Below are positions 1-5,882 of a stretch of 9,959 bases of DNA, one piece after another (position 1 is the stretch's first letter; each line of letters starts with the position of its first letter). Both the position numbers and the translations under genes were made by a program. A model generated the notes under the pieces. It did not search any database. It was not told the origin of the DNA and saw only the letters and a list, made by a program, of their open reading frames with translations. This stretch comes from Desulfobulbaceae bacterium (GTDB lineage: Bacteria > Desulfobacterota > Desulfobulbia > Desulfobulbales > Desulfocapsaceae), in NCBI GenBank assembly GCA_027067035.1, contig JAMOMO010000263.1, positions 1-9,959 of the forward strand, given 5' to 3'.

Positions 1-210
1 AAATTCCATCGTGCTCCAGGCTCCATAGGCTGCAGTGCCTGGCCTGCAAGGGTTGTTAAGGGTAAAAAACTGCCCGGGCGAATGGGTAACGATACTGTAC
101 TGAAAAAGAATGTACTTGTGGTTGATGTTCGTGATGATGAGAATCTTATCATTGTGAAAGGACCGGTACCGGGCGCTAAACAGGGCCTTCTTAAACTTTT
201 CAGCAAGTAA
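1..210 (+). CDS. rplC: 50S ribosomal protein L3, C-terminal 69 residues (5' end outside window)
   Basis: L3 is an early-assembly 23S rRNA-binding protein near the peptidyl transferase centre. The window opens exactly on a codon, and the frame reads through to TAA at 208-210. The fragment contains the family hallmark HRAPGSIG (residues 3-10 of the fragment), then KGKKLPGRMG and the terminal VKGPVPGAKQG segment, aligning with the end of E. coli L3. At the position of E. coli Gln150, the residue methylated by PrmB, this protein has Ala (GSIGCSA versus GSIGQNQ), so that modification cannot occur here. Start, N-terminal part and upstream rpsJ lie outside. rplD follows after 37 bases, as expected for the S10 operon. 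Confidence 0.97.
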   Translation, partial: KFHRAPGSIGCSAWPARVVKGKKLPGRMGNDTVLKKNVLVVDVRDDENLIIVKGPVPGAKQGLLKLFSK

Positions 211-247
211 TCAGCCGAAAAAGATTTATCGGTTCAAGGAGTAAATA

Positions 248-871
248 ATGTCTACCGTAGATTTATTAAATACCAGCAATGAAAAAGTCGGCGAGATTGA
301 GCTGAATGCTGATGTATTCGATCTCACTGTCAAGGAGCACCTGCTCCATGATGTCGTTCGTATGCAGCGCGCCGCGAAAAGGTCAGGGAATTCCTGTACC
401 AAGACGAGAACTGAAGTTCGTGGCGGCGGTGCAAAACCGTGGCGTCAGAAGGGAACTGGTCGTGCTCGTGCCGGTACCCGGAATTCTCCAATATGGCGAG
501 GTGGTGGAGTAACGTTTGGTCCAAAACCGCGTGACTACAGCTTCAAGCTTAACCGTAAAGTGAAAAAACAGGCCCTTGCAATGGCCATGAGTGCCAGACT
601 TCAGGAAGGCAATCTTGTGGTTGTTGATGACTTTGTCATGGATGCCATCAAGACCAAAGACTTTGTGGGAATCATGAAGGGATTTGATTTTGAAAACTGT
701 CTGGTTATCACTGACGGAAGCAATGAGAACATAAACAAATCTGCCAGGAACGCCAATGGATTCAAAGTCCTGAGTGTTGATGGTCTGAATGTTTATGATA
801 TTCTGCTGCACAAGAAACTGATGCTGGTCAAGCCAGCCGTCGAGAGTCTTGAAAAGAGGTTAACAGCATGA
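248..871 (+). CDS. rplD: 50S ribosomal protein L4
   Basis: L4 binds 23S rRNA domain I, and its extended loop lines the peptide exit tunnel. In E. coli it also represses its own S10 operon through the leader upstream of rpsJ, which is not in this window. The 207-residue product is full length. It shows the conserved loop with RGGGAKPWRQKGTGRARAGT (about residues 58-77), followed by SPIWRGGGVTFGPKPRDY and the C-terminal globular part. The ATG at 248 follows a clean AAGGAG at 236-241 with a 6-base spacer. The TGA overlaps the rplW start as ATGA (868-871), implying translational coupling with L23. Nothing is missing from the tunnel loop. Confidence 0.98.
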   Translation: MSTVDLLNTSNEKVGEIELNADVFDLTVKEHLLHDVVRMQRAAKRSGNSCTKTRTEVRGGGAKPWRQKGTGRARAGTRNSPIWRGGGVTFGPKPRDYSFKLNRKVKKQALAMAMSARLQEGNLVVVDDFVMDAIKTKDFVGIMKGFDFENCLVITDGSNENINKSARNANGFKVLSVDGLNVYDILLHKKLMLVKPAVESLEKRLTA

Positions 872-1155
872 AAAGTGATCATAGAATTCTGAGGGGACCC
901 TGTCTCACTGAAAAAGCCAACCTTCAGCTCGAAGTTGATGGAAAGGTGGTATTCAAGGTCGATCCCACTGCAAATAAGATTGAAATCAAGAAGGCGGTTG
1001 AGAAAATGTTTGACGTGAAAGTCAAAAATGTTCACACCACCAACATGCATGGCAAACAGAAACGCGTAGGACGCTTCACCGGCTTTACCAGTAACTGGAA
1101 AAAAGCATACGTGACTTTGTCTGAAGGTGAGATCAATTTTGCAGACCAACTGTAA
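868..1155 (+). CDS. rplW: 50S ribosomal protein L23
   Basis: L23 sits at the exit of the peptide tunnel and is the docking site for trigger factor, SRP and the SecYEG translocon. The 95-residue protein is of normal length. It begins MKSDHRILRGPCLTEKA, where Glu15 aligns with E. coli Glu18, the trigger-factor and SRP contact. It ends with the conserved SNWKKAYVTLSEGE segment (about residues 76-89). It starts inside the last codons of rplD (ATGA overlap), with AGAGG at 855-859 as SD inside the rplD coding sequence. After its TAA comes a 91-base gap before rplB, longer than the usual spacing in this cluster. Confidence 0.98.
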   Translation: MKSDHRILRGPCLTEKANLQLEVDGKVVFKVDPTANKIEIKKAVEKMFDVKVKNVHTTNMHGKQKRVGRFTGFTSNWKKAYVTLSEGEINFADQL

Positions 1156-1234
1156 AATTAACGACTAATTTAAGAAGGATCTCAGCTAAGCGACTTTAGT
1201 ATAGCTATCAATCCAACATAGCCTTTGATGGAGC

Positions 1235-1246
1235 GATTAGATAATC
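1235..1246 (+). promoter_or_regulatory. Short inverted repeat between the rplB SD and start codon
   Basis: GATTA (1235-1239) and TAATC (1242-1246) are perfect inverted repeats that end on the base before the rplB ATG. The best SD core, GGAG at 1230-1233, is 13 bases from the ATG, farther than usual. A four-pair hairpin here would shorten the effective distance. The repeat and spacing are seen directly, but the function is conjecture, because repeats this short also arise by chance in AT-rich gaps. Confidence 0.2.
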
Positions 1247-2068
1247 ATGACAATTAAGACATACAAACCAACATCACCAGGTAAACGGCATCATGTGTCG
1301 ATTCAGAATTCAGAACTGTCCAAAAACGGTCCTGAGAAGAGTCTGCTCACAAGCCTGTCAAAAACCGGTGGACGTAATAATTACGGACGAATAACTTCTC
1401 GCCACATCGGTGGCGGGCACAAACGCAAATATCGCATTATTGATTTTAAACGTAATAAGGTTGATATCAGTGCCAAGGTTATTTCCATTGAATATGATCC
1501 CAACAGATCAGCAAACATTGCTCTGTTGTCATATCTTGATGGCCAGAAAACCTACATTCTTGCACCTTCAGGAATTGCGGTCGGAGATCAGGTTATCGCT
1601 GGTGAATCAGTTGATATCAAGCCAGGTAACTGTCTTCCGATGATGAACATTCCCCTTGGTACAATTATTCATAACATTGAGATGAAGATTGGCAAGGGTG
1701 GACAGCTGGTAAGAAGTGCAGGTGTCTCCGCACAGCTTATGGCCAAGGAAGGTACCTATGTGCTTGTGAGACTGCCATCCGGAGAAGTACGGAAGTTTCA
1801 TAAACTCTGCCGGGCGTGTATCGGCAAAGTCGGTAACCATGAGCATGAAAGCCAGAAACTCGGTAAAGCCGGTCGTACCAGATGGATGGGTAAACGTCCT
1901 CACGTACGTGGTGTTGCCATGAACCCTGTTGATCATCCAATGGGTGGTGGTGAGGGTAAGAGTTCAGGTGGTCGTCATCCATGTACTCCATGGGGTTACC
2001 CGACCAAGGGTTACAAGACCAGAAAGAATACCGAGTCTGACAAATACATTGTCAAGAAGAGACGTTAA
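1247..2068 (+). CDS. rplB: 50S ribosomal protein L2
   Basis: L2 is a core 23S rRNA-binding protein needed for subunit joining and peptidyl transferase activity. The 273-residue protein has the N-terminal KPTSPGKRHH segment and the rRNA-binding GGRNNYGRIT..HIGGGHKRKYR region (about 41-63). It also has DPNRSANIALL (84-94), GKGGQLVRSAG (149-159) and the signature NPVDHPMGGGEGKSSGGRHP (226-245). His230 corresponds to E. coli His229, the residue tied to catalysis. All upstream in-frame codons back to the stops in the gap exclude an earlier start, so ATG 1247 is firm. The SD, GGAG at 1230-1233, is distant (13 bases). An unusual CRAC pair of cysteines occurs at 188-191. Confidence 0.98.
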   Translation: MTIKTYKPTSPGKRHHVSIQNSELSKNGPEKSLLTSLSKTGGRNNYGRITSRHIGGGHKRKYRIIDFKRNKVDISAKVISIEYDPNRSANIALLSYLDGQKTYILAPSGIAVGDQVIAGESVDIKPGNCLPMMNIPLGTIIHNIEMKIGKGGQLVRSAGVSAQLMAKEGTYVLVRLPSGEVRKFHKLCRACIGKVGNHEHESQKLGKAGRTRWMGKRPHVRGVAMNPVDHPMGGGEGKSSGGRHPCTPWGYPTKGYKTRKNTESDKYIVKKRR

Positions 2069-2084
2069 TTAAGAGGAAATAACT

Positions 2085-2360
2085 ATGGCTCGTTCAGTTA
2101 AAAAAGGACCCTTTATCGATGATCACCTTCAGAAAAAGGTAGATGCCGCCATTGAGAGTGGATCCCGGAAGGTAATTAAAACATGGTCCAGACGATCTGA
2201 TATCTCACCTGAGATGGTTGGTTTGACCTTTGCAGTACATAACGGAAGAAAATTTATCCCTGTTTTTGTTTCAGAGAACATGGTTGGACATAAACTTGGT
2301 GAGTTCTCTCCCACCAGGACCTTCTATGGCCATGCATCTGACAAGAAAGGCAGAAAATAA
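2085..2360 (+). CDS. rpsS: 30S ribosomal protein S19
   Basis: S19 binds the head of the 30S subunit with S13 and contacts the A-site finger of the 50S subunit. The 91-residue product has the canonical opening MARSVKKGPFIDDHL. It then shows KVIKTWSRRSDISPEMVG (about 29-46), AVHNGRKFIPVFVSENMVGH (50-69) and the tail GEFSPTRTFYGHASDKKGRK. AAGAGGA at 2071-2077 precedes the ATG by 7 bases. It lies 16 bases after rplB and 45 bases before rplV, in the invariant rplB-rpsS-rplV order. No anomalies are seen. Confidence 0.98.
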   Translation: MARSVKKGPFIDDHLQKKVDAAIESGSRKVIKTWSRRSDISPEMVGLTFAVHNGRKFIPVFVSENMVGHKLGEFSPTRTFYGHASDKKGRK

Positions 2361-2405
2361 AACAGCTAATCGCATTTAGATTAAGATTCGCTAGGAGTAT
2401 ACACT

Positions 2406-2738
2406 ATGGAAGCTCGCGCCGTAGGGAGACGCATCAGGATCTCCCCTCAGAAAGCTAGACTCGTTGCTGACGTGGTTCGGGGGATGGGCGTTGATAAGGC
2501 GATCACCACTCTCAGGTTCATGCCAAAGAAAGGTGCATCGATTTTAAGGAAGGTCATTGAATCTGCAGTTGCCAACGCAACTCAGGATGACCAGATTGAT
2601 GTTGATAATCTTTATGTAAAAACTGTCTTTATTGACGGTGGACCATCCTTTAAAAGGATCCGTCCACGTGCAATGGGACGTGCAACATCAATTATTAAAC
2701 GTACAAGTCATATTACAGTAGTGCTTGATGAAAATTAA
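2406..2738 (+). CDS. rplV: 50S ribosomal protein L22
   Basis: L22 touches all 23S rRNA domains and sends a long beta-hairpin into the exit tunnel, where macrolide-resistance changes occur in other bacteria. The 110-residue protein carries RRIRISPQKARLVADVVRG (residues 8-26), the helix SILRKVIESAVANA (45-58) and the tunnel hairpin around GPSFKRIRPRAMGRAT (about 78-93). There is no insertion or deletion in the hairpin that would suggest macrolide resistance. AGGAG at 2393-2397 precedes ATG 2406 by 8 bases. The 82-base gap to rpsC is wider than the near-contiguous rplV-rpsC junction of E. coli. It holds a T-rich stretch (2777-2783) and no convincing stem. Confidence 0.98.
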   Translation: MEARAVGRRIRISPQKARLVADVVRGMGVDKAITTLRFMPKKGASILRKVIESAVANATQDDQIDVDNLYVKTVFIDGGPSFKRIRPRAMGRATSIIKRTSHITVVLDEN

Positions 2739-2820
2739 TACTTTACTTTATCAGCTGTAATGGGTATGACTCACAATTTTTTTATTATATACAGATTAAG
2801 CGTATTGCTGGAGGACTATT

Positions 2821-3471
2821 TTGGGGCAGAAAGTTAACCCGTTAGGGCTCAGACTTAATATAACTCGGACATGGGATTCGGTTTGGTATGCCAACAAGGA
2901 CTACTCAAAAAATCTCATTGAAGATCAGAAAATCAGAAAGTTTCTTAAGAAACGTCTTCAACACGCCGCTCTTTCCAAAATTATCCTTGAGCGCACAGGG
3001 GAGAAGGTTCGTGTAAAACTCTTCACCGCTCGCCCTGGTATAATTATCGGAAAGAAAGGTTCTGAGATTGAGCTTCTTAAAAAAGAACTTGAGACACTGA
3101 TAAACCGTAAAGCCGTCATCGACATTCAGGAAGTAAGACGTCCTGAAGCTGACGCGCAGCTGGTAGCAGAGAATATCGCTCAGCAGCTCGTACGAAGGGT
3201 TGCCTTCAGACGTGCAATGAAAAAATCTGTTAACTCAGCTCTCAGATTTGGCGTTAAAGGAATCAAGATTTCCTGTTCCGGTCGACTCGGTGGAGCTGAA
3301 ATGTCACGTTGTGAGTGGGTTCGTGAGGGACGTGTTCCTCTTCACACCCTCCGGGCGGATATTGACTATGCCCTGGCAGAGGCAAAAACCACTTACGGTA
3401 TTATTGGTATCAAAGTGTGGATTTTCAAAGGTGAAGTCCTTAGTGCAAAGGATGCTCCGGCTGAAGCATAG
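2821..3471 (+). CDS. rpsC: 30S ribosomal protein S3 (TTG start)
   Basis: S3 forms the mRNA entry site of the 30S head with S4 and S5 and takes part in mRNA unwinding. The 216-residue protein begins (M)GQKVNPLGLRLN, the universal S3 N-terminus. The start codon must therefore be TTG at 2821, since no in-frame ATG lies between it and the upstream TAA at 2797. GGAGG at 2810-2814 sits 6 bases ahead and compensates for the weak codon. The KH type II domain shows GIIIGKKG (73-80). The C-terminal domain shows GIKISCSGRLGGAEMSR (147-163), GRVPLHTLRADIDYA (170-184) and GIIGIKVWIFKGE (193-205). Confidence 0.98.
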   Translation: MGQKVNPLGLRLNITRTWDSVWYANKDYSKNLIEDQKIRKFLKKRLQHAALSKIILERTGEKVRVKLFTARPGIIIGKKGSEIELLKKELETLINRKAVIDIQEVRRPEADAQLVAENIAQQLVRRVAFRRAMKKSVNSALRFGVKGIKISCSGRLGGAEMSRCEWVREGRVPLHTLRADIDYALAEAKTTYGIIGIKVWIFKGEVLSAKDAPAEA

Positions 3472-3519
3472 TCTGAAAGTAATTTGATGAAAATCCATAA
3501 TTAATATTGGAGTTTAACC

Positions 3520-3936
3520 ATGTTAAGTCCTAAAAAGGTCAAACATAGAAAAGTTTTTAAAGGGAAGAATCGTGGCAAGGCACAGCGCGGCTCCACAATT
3601 TCCTTTGGCGACTACGCACTCAAAGCAGTTGAGAGCGGAAAACTGACAGCACAACAGATTGAAGCTGCCCGTATTGCCATAAACAGAAAAATCAAGCGTG
3701 GGGGACAGGTATGGATTCGTGTCTTCCCGGACAAACCAGTGACCAGGAAACCTGCTGAAACTCGTATGGGTAAAGGTAAAGGTAGTCCGGAATATTGGGT
3801 TGCCGTAACAAAGCCCGGAAAAATTATTTATGAACTGGCTGGTGTTGACGAGGAGTTGGCCATCAAGGCTCTTACCCTCGCAGGTGCAAAATTACCATTT
3901 AAGACAAAGGTTATCACGAAAGGGAGCACACTATGA
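3520..3936 (+). CDS. rplP: 50S ribosomal protein L16
   Basis: L16 binds 23S rRNA near the A site and helps position tRNA and organise the peptidyl transferase region; it assembles late. The 138-residue product matches the family from MLSPKKVKHRKVFKGKNRG, through LTAQQIEAARIAINR (42-56) and VWIRVFPDKPVTRKPAETRM (64-83), to GKGKGSPEYWVA. Arg82 lies at the position of the arginine hydroxylated in E. coli L16 (Arg81). TTGGAG ends at 3512, 7 bases before ATG 3520. Its TGA overlaps the rpmC ATG as ATGA (3933-3936), coupling L16 and L29 translation. Confidence 0.98.
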   Translation: MLSPKKVKHRKVFKGKNRGKAQRGSTISFGDYALKAVESGKLTAQQIEAARIAINRKIKRGGQVWIRVFPDKPVTRKPAETRMGKGKGSPEYWVAVTKPGKIIYELAGVDEELAIKALTLAGAKLPFKTKVITKGSTL

Positions 3937-4115
3937 AAATGTCAGAACTGCGCTCAATGTCGACCGATGATCTGCAGAAGAAGCTGGTCGAATTGAAAGA
4001 GGAAATTTCCAACCTTTCATTTCAGCATAAGATCAGACCTCTTGAGAATACTTCAACTCTGAAACAGCTCCGGAAGGATATTGCCCGTATTAAGACTCTG
4101 TTTAATGAAAATTAG
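3933..4115 (+). CDS. rpmC: 50S ribosomal protein L29
   Basis: L29 is a small helical protein at the tunnel exit next to L23. The 60-residue product starts MKMSELRSMSTDDLQKKL and continues with the second helix ..STLKQLRKDIARIKTL, the normal two-helix hairpin. ATG 3933 is preferred over ATG 3939 because GGGAG at 3922-3926 is 6 bases ahead and the family normally has a residue pair before SELR. It overlaps rplP by four bases. The TAG at 4113-4115 opens a 70-base gap before rpsQ that is unusual for this junction. Confidence 0.96.
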   Translation: MKMSELRSMSTDDLQKKLVELKEEISNLSFQHKIRPLENTSTLKQLRKDIARIKTLFNEN

Positions 4116-4116
4116 A

Positions 4117-4167
4117 GAGTTATCGCAAAATCTGTTCATTAACCGAAGTAAAAAATTATTATAACTC
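4117..4167 (+). repeat. Spaced 7-base inverted repeat in the rpmC-rpsQ gap
   Basis: GAGTTAT at 4117-4123 and ATAACTC at 4161-4167 are perfect inverted copies 37 bases apart. They start just after the rpmC stop and end 15 bases before the ATG at 4182. A further small repeat, ATTG..CAAT, lies at 4170-4180. No SD is visible in the gap, so any fold here could shape rpsQ initiation. Only the repeats are observed; the long loop makes a stable stem doubtful. Confidence 0.25.
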
Positions 4168-4185
4168 AAATTGTGTCAATCATGA

Positions 4186-4446
4186 GTGAGACAAAAAAAA
4201 ATTAAGAAGACCAGAACTGGTACTGTTGTCAGTAACAGAATGGAAAAAAGCATAGTTGTTCTCGTGGAGAGAAAGGTTCGTCATAAACTTTATGGTAAGT
4301 ACATCAAAAAGAGTGTGAAATACCTTGCAGATGACCCTGAAAACAACTGTAACGTTGGCGATATCGTCAAGATTGAAGAGTGTCGGCCCCTGAGTAAGAA
4401 AAAACGGTGGCGGTTAAGAGATATCATCCGGGAAGCTGTTGTTTAA
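4186..4446 (+). CDS. rpsQ: 30S ribosomal protein S17 (start uncertain: GTG 4186, or ATG 4182 with frameshift)
   Basis: S17 is a primary 16S rRNA-binding protein with an OB fold. The body is intact: TGTVVSNRMEKSIVVLVERK, then HKLYGKYIKKSVKY, NCNVGDIVKIEECRPLSKKK and RWRLRDI. The open frame gives 86 residues from GTG 4186 (MRQKKIKKTRTG). An ATG at 4182 overlaps it in another frame and encodes MSETKKN, then TAA at 4203-4205. One A fewer in the A9 run (4193-4201) would join that ATG to the S17 frame as MSETKKIKKTRTG, a much more typical S17 start. Neither start has a recognisable SD, unlike almost every neighbour. Explanations are GTG initiation, an indel or sequencing error in the A-run, or slippage on the run. 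Confidence 0.93.
   Translation: MRQKKIKKTRTGTVVSNRMEKSIVVLVERKVRHKLYGKYIKKSVKYLADDPENNCNVGDIVKIEECRPLSKKKRWRLRDIIREAVV
4193..4201 (+). other. A9 homopolymer at the rpsQ start
   Basis: This run of nine A residues lies within the first codons of rpsQ and separates the frame of ATG 4182 from the S17 frame. A transcript or genome copy with eight A residues would make a continuous ORF from ATG 4182. Such runs are known sites of polymerase and ribosome slippage and of assembly error. It is the longest A run noticed in the window; the next longest is A8 inside rplX at 4951-4958. Confidence 0.6.
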
Positions 4447-4482
4447 CATCATGCCGTATGACTCCATTTTTTTGAAAAGCAA

Positions 4483-4497
4483 CTGATTAATAATCAG
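4483..4497 (+). promoter_or_regulatory. 7-1-7 dyad overlapping the rplN SD
   Basis: CTGATTAATAATCAG reads as CTGATTA, one central A, then TAATCAG, a perfect dyad. Its right arm runs into the rplN SD (AGGTG at 4496-4500). As RNA it could form a five-pair hairpin that takes up the first bases of the SD; as DNA it resembles an operator half-site pair. It sits at the S10/spc boundary, where E. coli has the spc promoter. Function is inferred from position only. Confidence 0.3.
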
Positions 4498-4505
4498 GTG
4501 AAACT

Positions 4506-4874
4506 ATGATACAAAGCGAAACAGTCCTGAATGTTGCAGACAATTCAGGAGCAAAAAAAGTTCTCTGCATTAGAGTTCTTGGTGGTACCAGAAGAAGATA
4601 CGCCTCCATTGGAGACGTTATCGTGGCCACCGTTAAAGAAGCCCTTCCAAATGCAAAGGTAAAAAAGGGCGATGTCGTTAAGGCAGTTATCGTTCGTACC
4701 GCAAAACAGATGAAGCGTATGGATGATACCTGGGTTAAATTTGATGAAAATGCAGCGGTAATTCTCTCTGGAACAGGTGATCCTGTCGGAACACGAATTT
4801 TCGGACCGGTTGCAAGAGAGTTGCGTAACCAGGGATTTATGAAAATTATTTCTCTCGCGCCCGAAGTATTATAA
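4506..4874 (+). CDS. rplN: 50S ribosomal protein L14
   Basis: L14 lies on the subunit interface of the 50S subunit and forms bridge B8 with 16S rRNA; it is also the docking site of the silencing factor RsfS. At 122 residues it is standard length. It starts MIQSETVLNVADNSGAKKVL, followed by IRVLGGTRRRYASIGDVIVA, then KGDVVKAVIVRTAK and the tail ARELRNQGFMKIISLAPEVL. AGGTG at 4496-4500 precedes ATG 4506 by 5 bases. It is the first gene of the spc part, 59 bases after rpsQ, and that gap contains a T7 run (4467-4473) and the dyad at 4483-4497. Confidence 0.98.
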   Translation: MIQSETVLNVADNSGAKKVLCIRVLGGTRRRYASIGDVIVATVKEALPNAKVKKGDVVKAVIVRTAKQMKRMDDTWVKFDENAAVILSGTGDPVGTRIFGPVARELRNQGFMKIISLAPEVL

Positions 4875-4926
4875 AACGTGTAAGCAATGCAACCCACTTG
4901 TTGAGGTTGAACAAAAGGTGCTGAAA

Positions 4927-5259
4927 ATGGCAAAGGGAATGACATACCTGAAAAAAAACGATCAGGTAGAAGTAATTGCAGGGAAGGATAAAGGCAGAGT
5001 TGGTAAAATTCTGAGGGTCTTTCCTGACAAAGATAAAGCTCTTGTGGAACGTATTAATATGATTAAGCGTCACACCAAGGGTACCGAAATGAACCAGCAG
5101 GGTCAGATTGTGAATCGTGAAGCACCGATCCATGTATCCAACCTGCAGTTGATCTGTCCGGAGTGTACCAAGACCGGACGCGTTGGCAAAAAATTCTTAG
5201 AAGATGGAACAAAGGTACGCTTTTGTAAAAGCTGCGGCGAGTCCATTGAAAGTAAATAG
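4927..5259 (+). CDS. rplX: 50S ribosomal protein L24 with C-terminal zinc ribbon
   Basis: L24 is an assembly initiator that binds domain I of 23S rRNA and sits by the tunnel exit. ATG 4927 gives 110 residues (MAKGMTYLKKND). It is chosen over GTG 4918 because AAGGTG at 4915-4920 forms an SD with a 6-base spacer to 4927, and the GTG lies inside that SD. The KOW motif is at about residues 11-38 (DQVEVIAGKDKGRVGKI). The C-terminal part has two CxxC pairs, CPEC (77-80) and CKSC (100-103), a likely zinc ribbon as in many non-enteric L24 proteins and absent from the E. coli protein. Confidence 0.97.
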   Translation: MAKGMTYLKKNDQVEVIAGKDKGRVGKILRVFPDKDKALVERINMIKRHTKGTEMNQQGQIVNREAPIHVSNLQLICPECTKTGRVGKKFLEDGTKVRFCKSCGESIESK

Positions 5260-5272
5260 TAAAAGGTAAAAA

Positions 5273-5282
5273 GGCAATTGCC
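5273..5282 (+). promoter_or_regulatory. Palindrome adjoining the rplE SD
   Basis: GGCAATTGCC is a perfect 10-base palindrome directly abutting the rplE SD (AGGAG, 5283-5287). In E. coli, S8 represses the spc operon by binding mRNA at the rplX-rplE junction, so structure here is expected to matter. As an RNA hairpin it has only three G:C-type pairs and a four-base loop, and I cannot recognise the conserved S8-binding core. The position is suggestive and the evidence weak. Confidence 0.2.
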
Positions 5283-5293
5283 AGGAGTATCAA

Positions 5294-5833
5294 ATGGGTT
5301 CGCTGAAAGACCACTATATAAATGAATGTAAACCAGCTTTGCAGGAAGAATTTGGTTATACCAATGTGATGCAGATTCCCAGACTTGAGAAGATCGTTCT
5401 CAATATGGGACTTGGTGAGGCCGTACAGAATCCCAAAATTATTGATGGAGCTGTAGAGGAACTTACCCGCATTGCAGGACGCAAGGCTGTTATTACCAGA
5501 GCAAAAAAATCTATCGCAGGTTTTAAATTACGTGAAGGAATGCCCATTGGCTGTCGTGTGACACTGCGTTCTGATGTGATGTATGACTTCTTCAGTAAGC
5601 TGGTAAATATTGCTCTTCCCCGAGTTCGCGATTTTCGAGGAATTTCTCCCAAATGTTTTGACGGAAGGGGTAACTTTTCCATGGGTGTTAAAGAGCAGAT
5701 TATTTTTCCTGAGATCGATTACGATAAGATAGATAAAATTAAAGGCCTGAACATCAGTATTGTTACTTCAGCTCCGACGGATAAAGAAGCCCTGAGCCTC
5801 TTGAAACGGATGGGGATGCCTTTTAAAGGATAA
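5294..5833 (+). CDS. rplE: 50S ribosomal protein L5
   Basis: L5 binds 5S rRNA with L18 and L25 in the central protuberance and contacts P-site tRNA. The 179-residue protein is canonical. It has RLEKIVLNMGLGEAVQNPK (about 30-48), ITRAKKSIAGFKLREGMPIG (67-86), then CRVTLR, LPRVRDFRGIS and FDGRGNFSMGVKEQIIFPEI (123-142). It ends KRMGMPFKG. AGGAG at 5283-5287 is 6 bases before ATG 5294. In E. coli the S8 repressor site overlaps this initiation region. The 103-base gap that follows is the widest in the window. Confidence 0.98.
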   Translation: MGSLKDHYINECKPALQEEFGYTNVMQIPRLEKIVLNMGLGEAVQNPKIIDGAVEELTRIAGRKAVITRAKKSIAGFKLREGMPIGCRVTLRSDVMYDFFSKLVNIALPRVRDFRGISPKCFDGRGNFSMGVKEQIIFPEIDYDKIDKIKGLNISIVTSAPTDKEALSLLKRMGMPFKG

Positions 5834-5841
5834 GCCTTTTG

Positions 5842-5882
5842 TGCCGGACGACGGGATTGAGTAACTTTTTTTGAAACCGGCA
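5842..5882 (+). repeat. 6-base G+C-rich inverted repeat in the rplE-rpsN gap
   Basis: TGCCGG (5842-5847) and CCGGCA (5877-5882) are perfect inverted copies bracketing a 29-base segment that includes T7 (5866-5872). The T run lies inside the loop, not after the stem, so this is not a normal terminator. It may be a weak structured element in the widest gap of the window, or chance. Nothing else is recognised in that gap apart from the rpsN SD. Confidence 0.2.

Noticed and set aside
383..811. Long antisense open frame opposite rplD, and similar ones opposite rplW, rplF, rpsE and secY
   Set aside because: Each lies opposite a certain ribosomal or secretion gene, shows no family features and lacks convincing initiation signals; these are shadows of the sense codons.
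2766..2837. 23-codon ORF (start MTHNFFIIYRL) in the rplV-rpsC gap running into rpsC
   Set aside because: No adequate SD, and it overlaps the certain rpsC start in another frame; probably chance.
4135..4165. Possible promoter upstream of rpsQ (TTCATT and TATAAC)
   Set aside because: The 19-base spacer and poor -35 match make it indistinguishable from AT-rich background.
4449..4473. TCAT/ATGA stem followed by T7 after rpsQ, as an S10 operon terminator
   Set aside because: The stem is only four weak pairs and is separated from the T run by several bases; too unstable for intrinsic termination.
4918..4926. GTG 4918 as the rplX start
   Set aside because: This GTG forms part of the SD (AAGGTG) for ATG 4927, which yields the standard L24 N-terminus.
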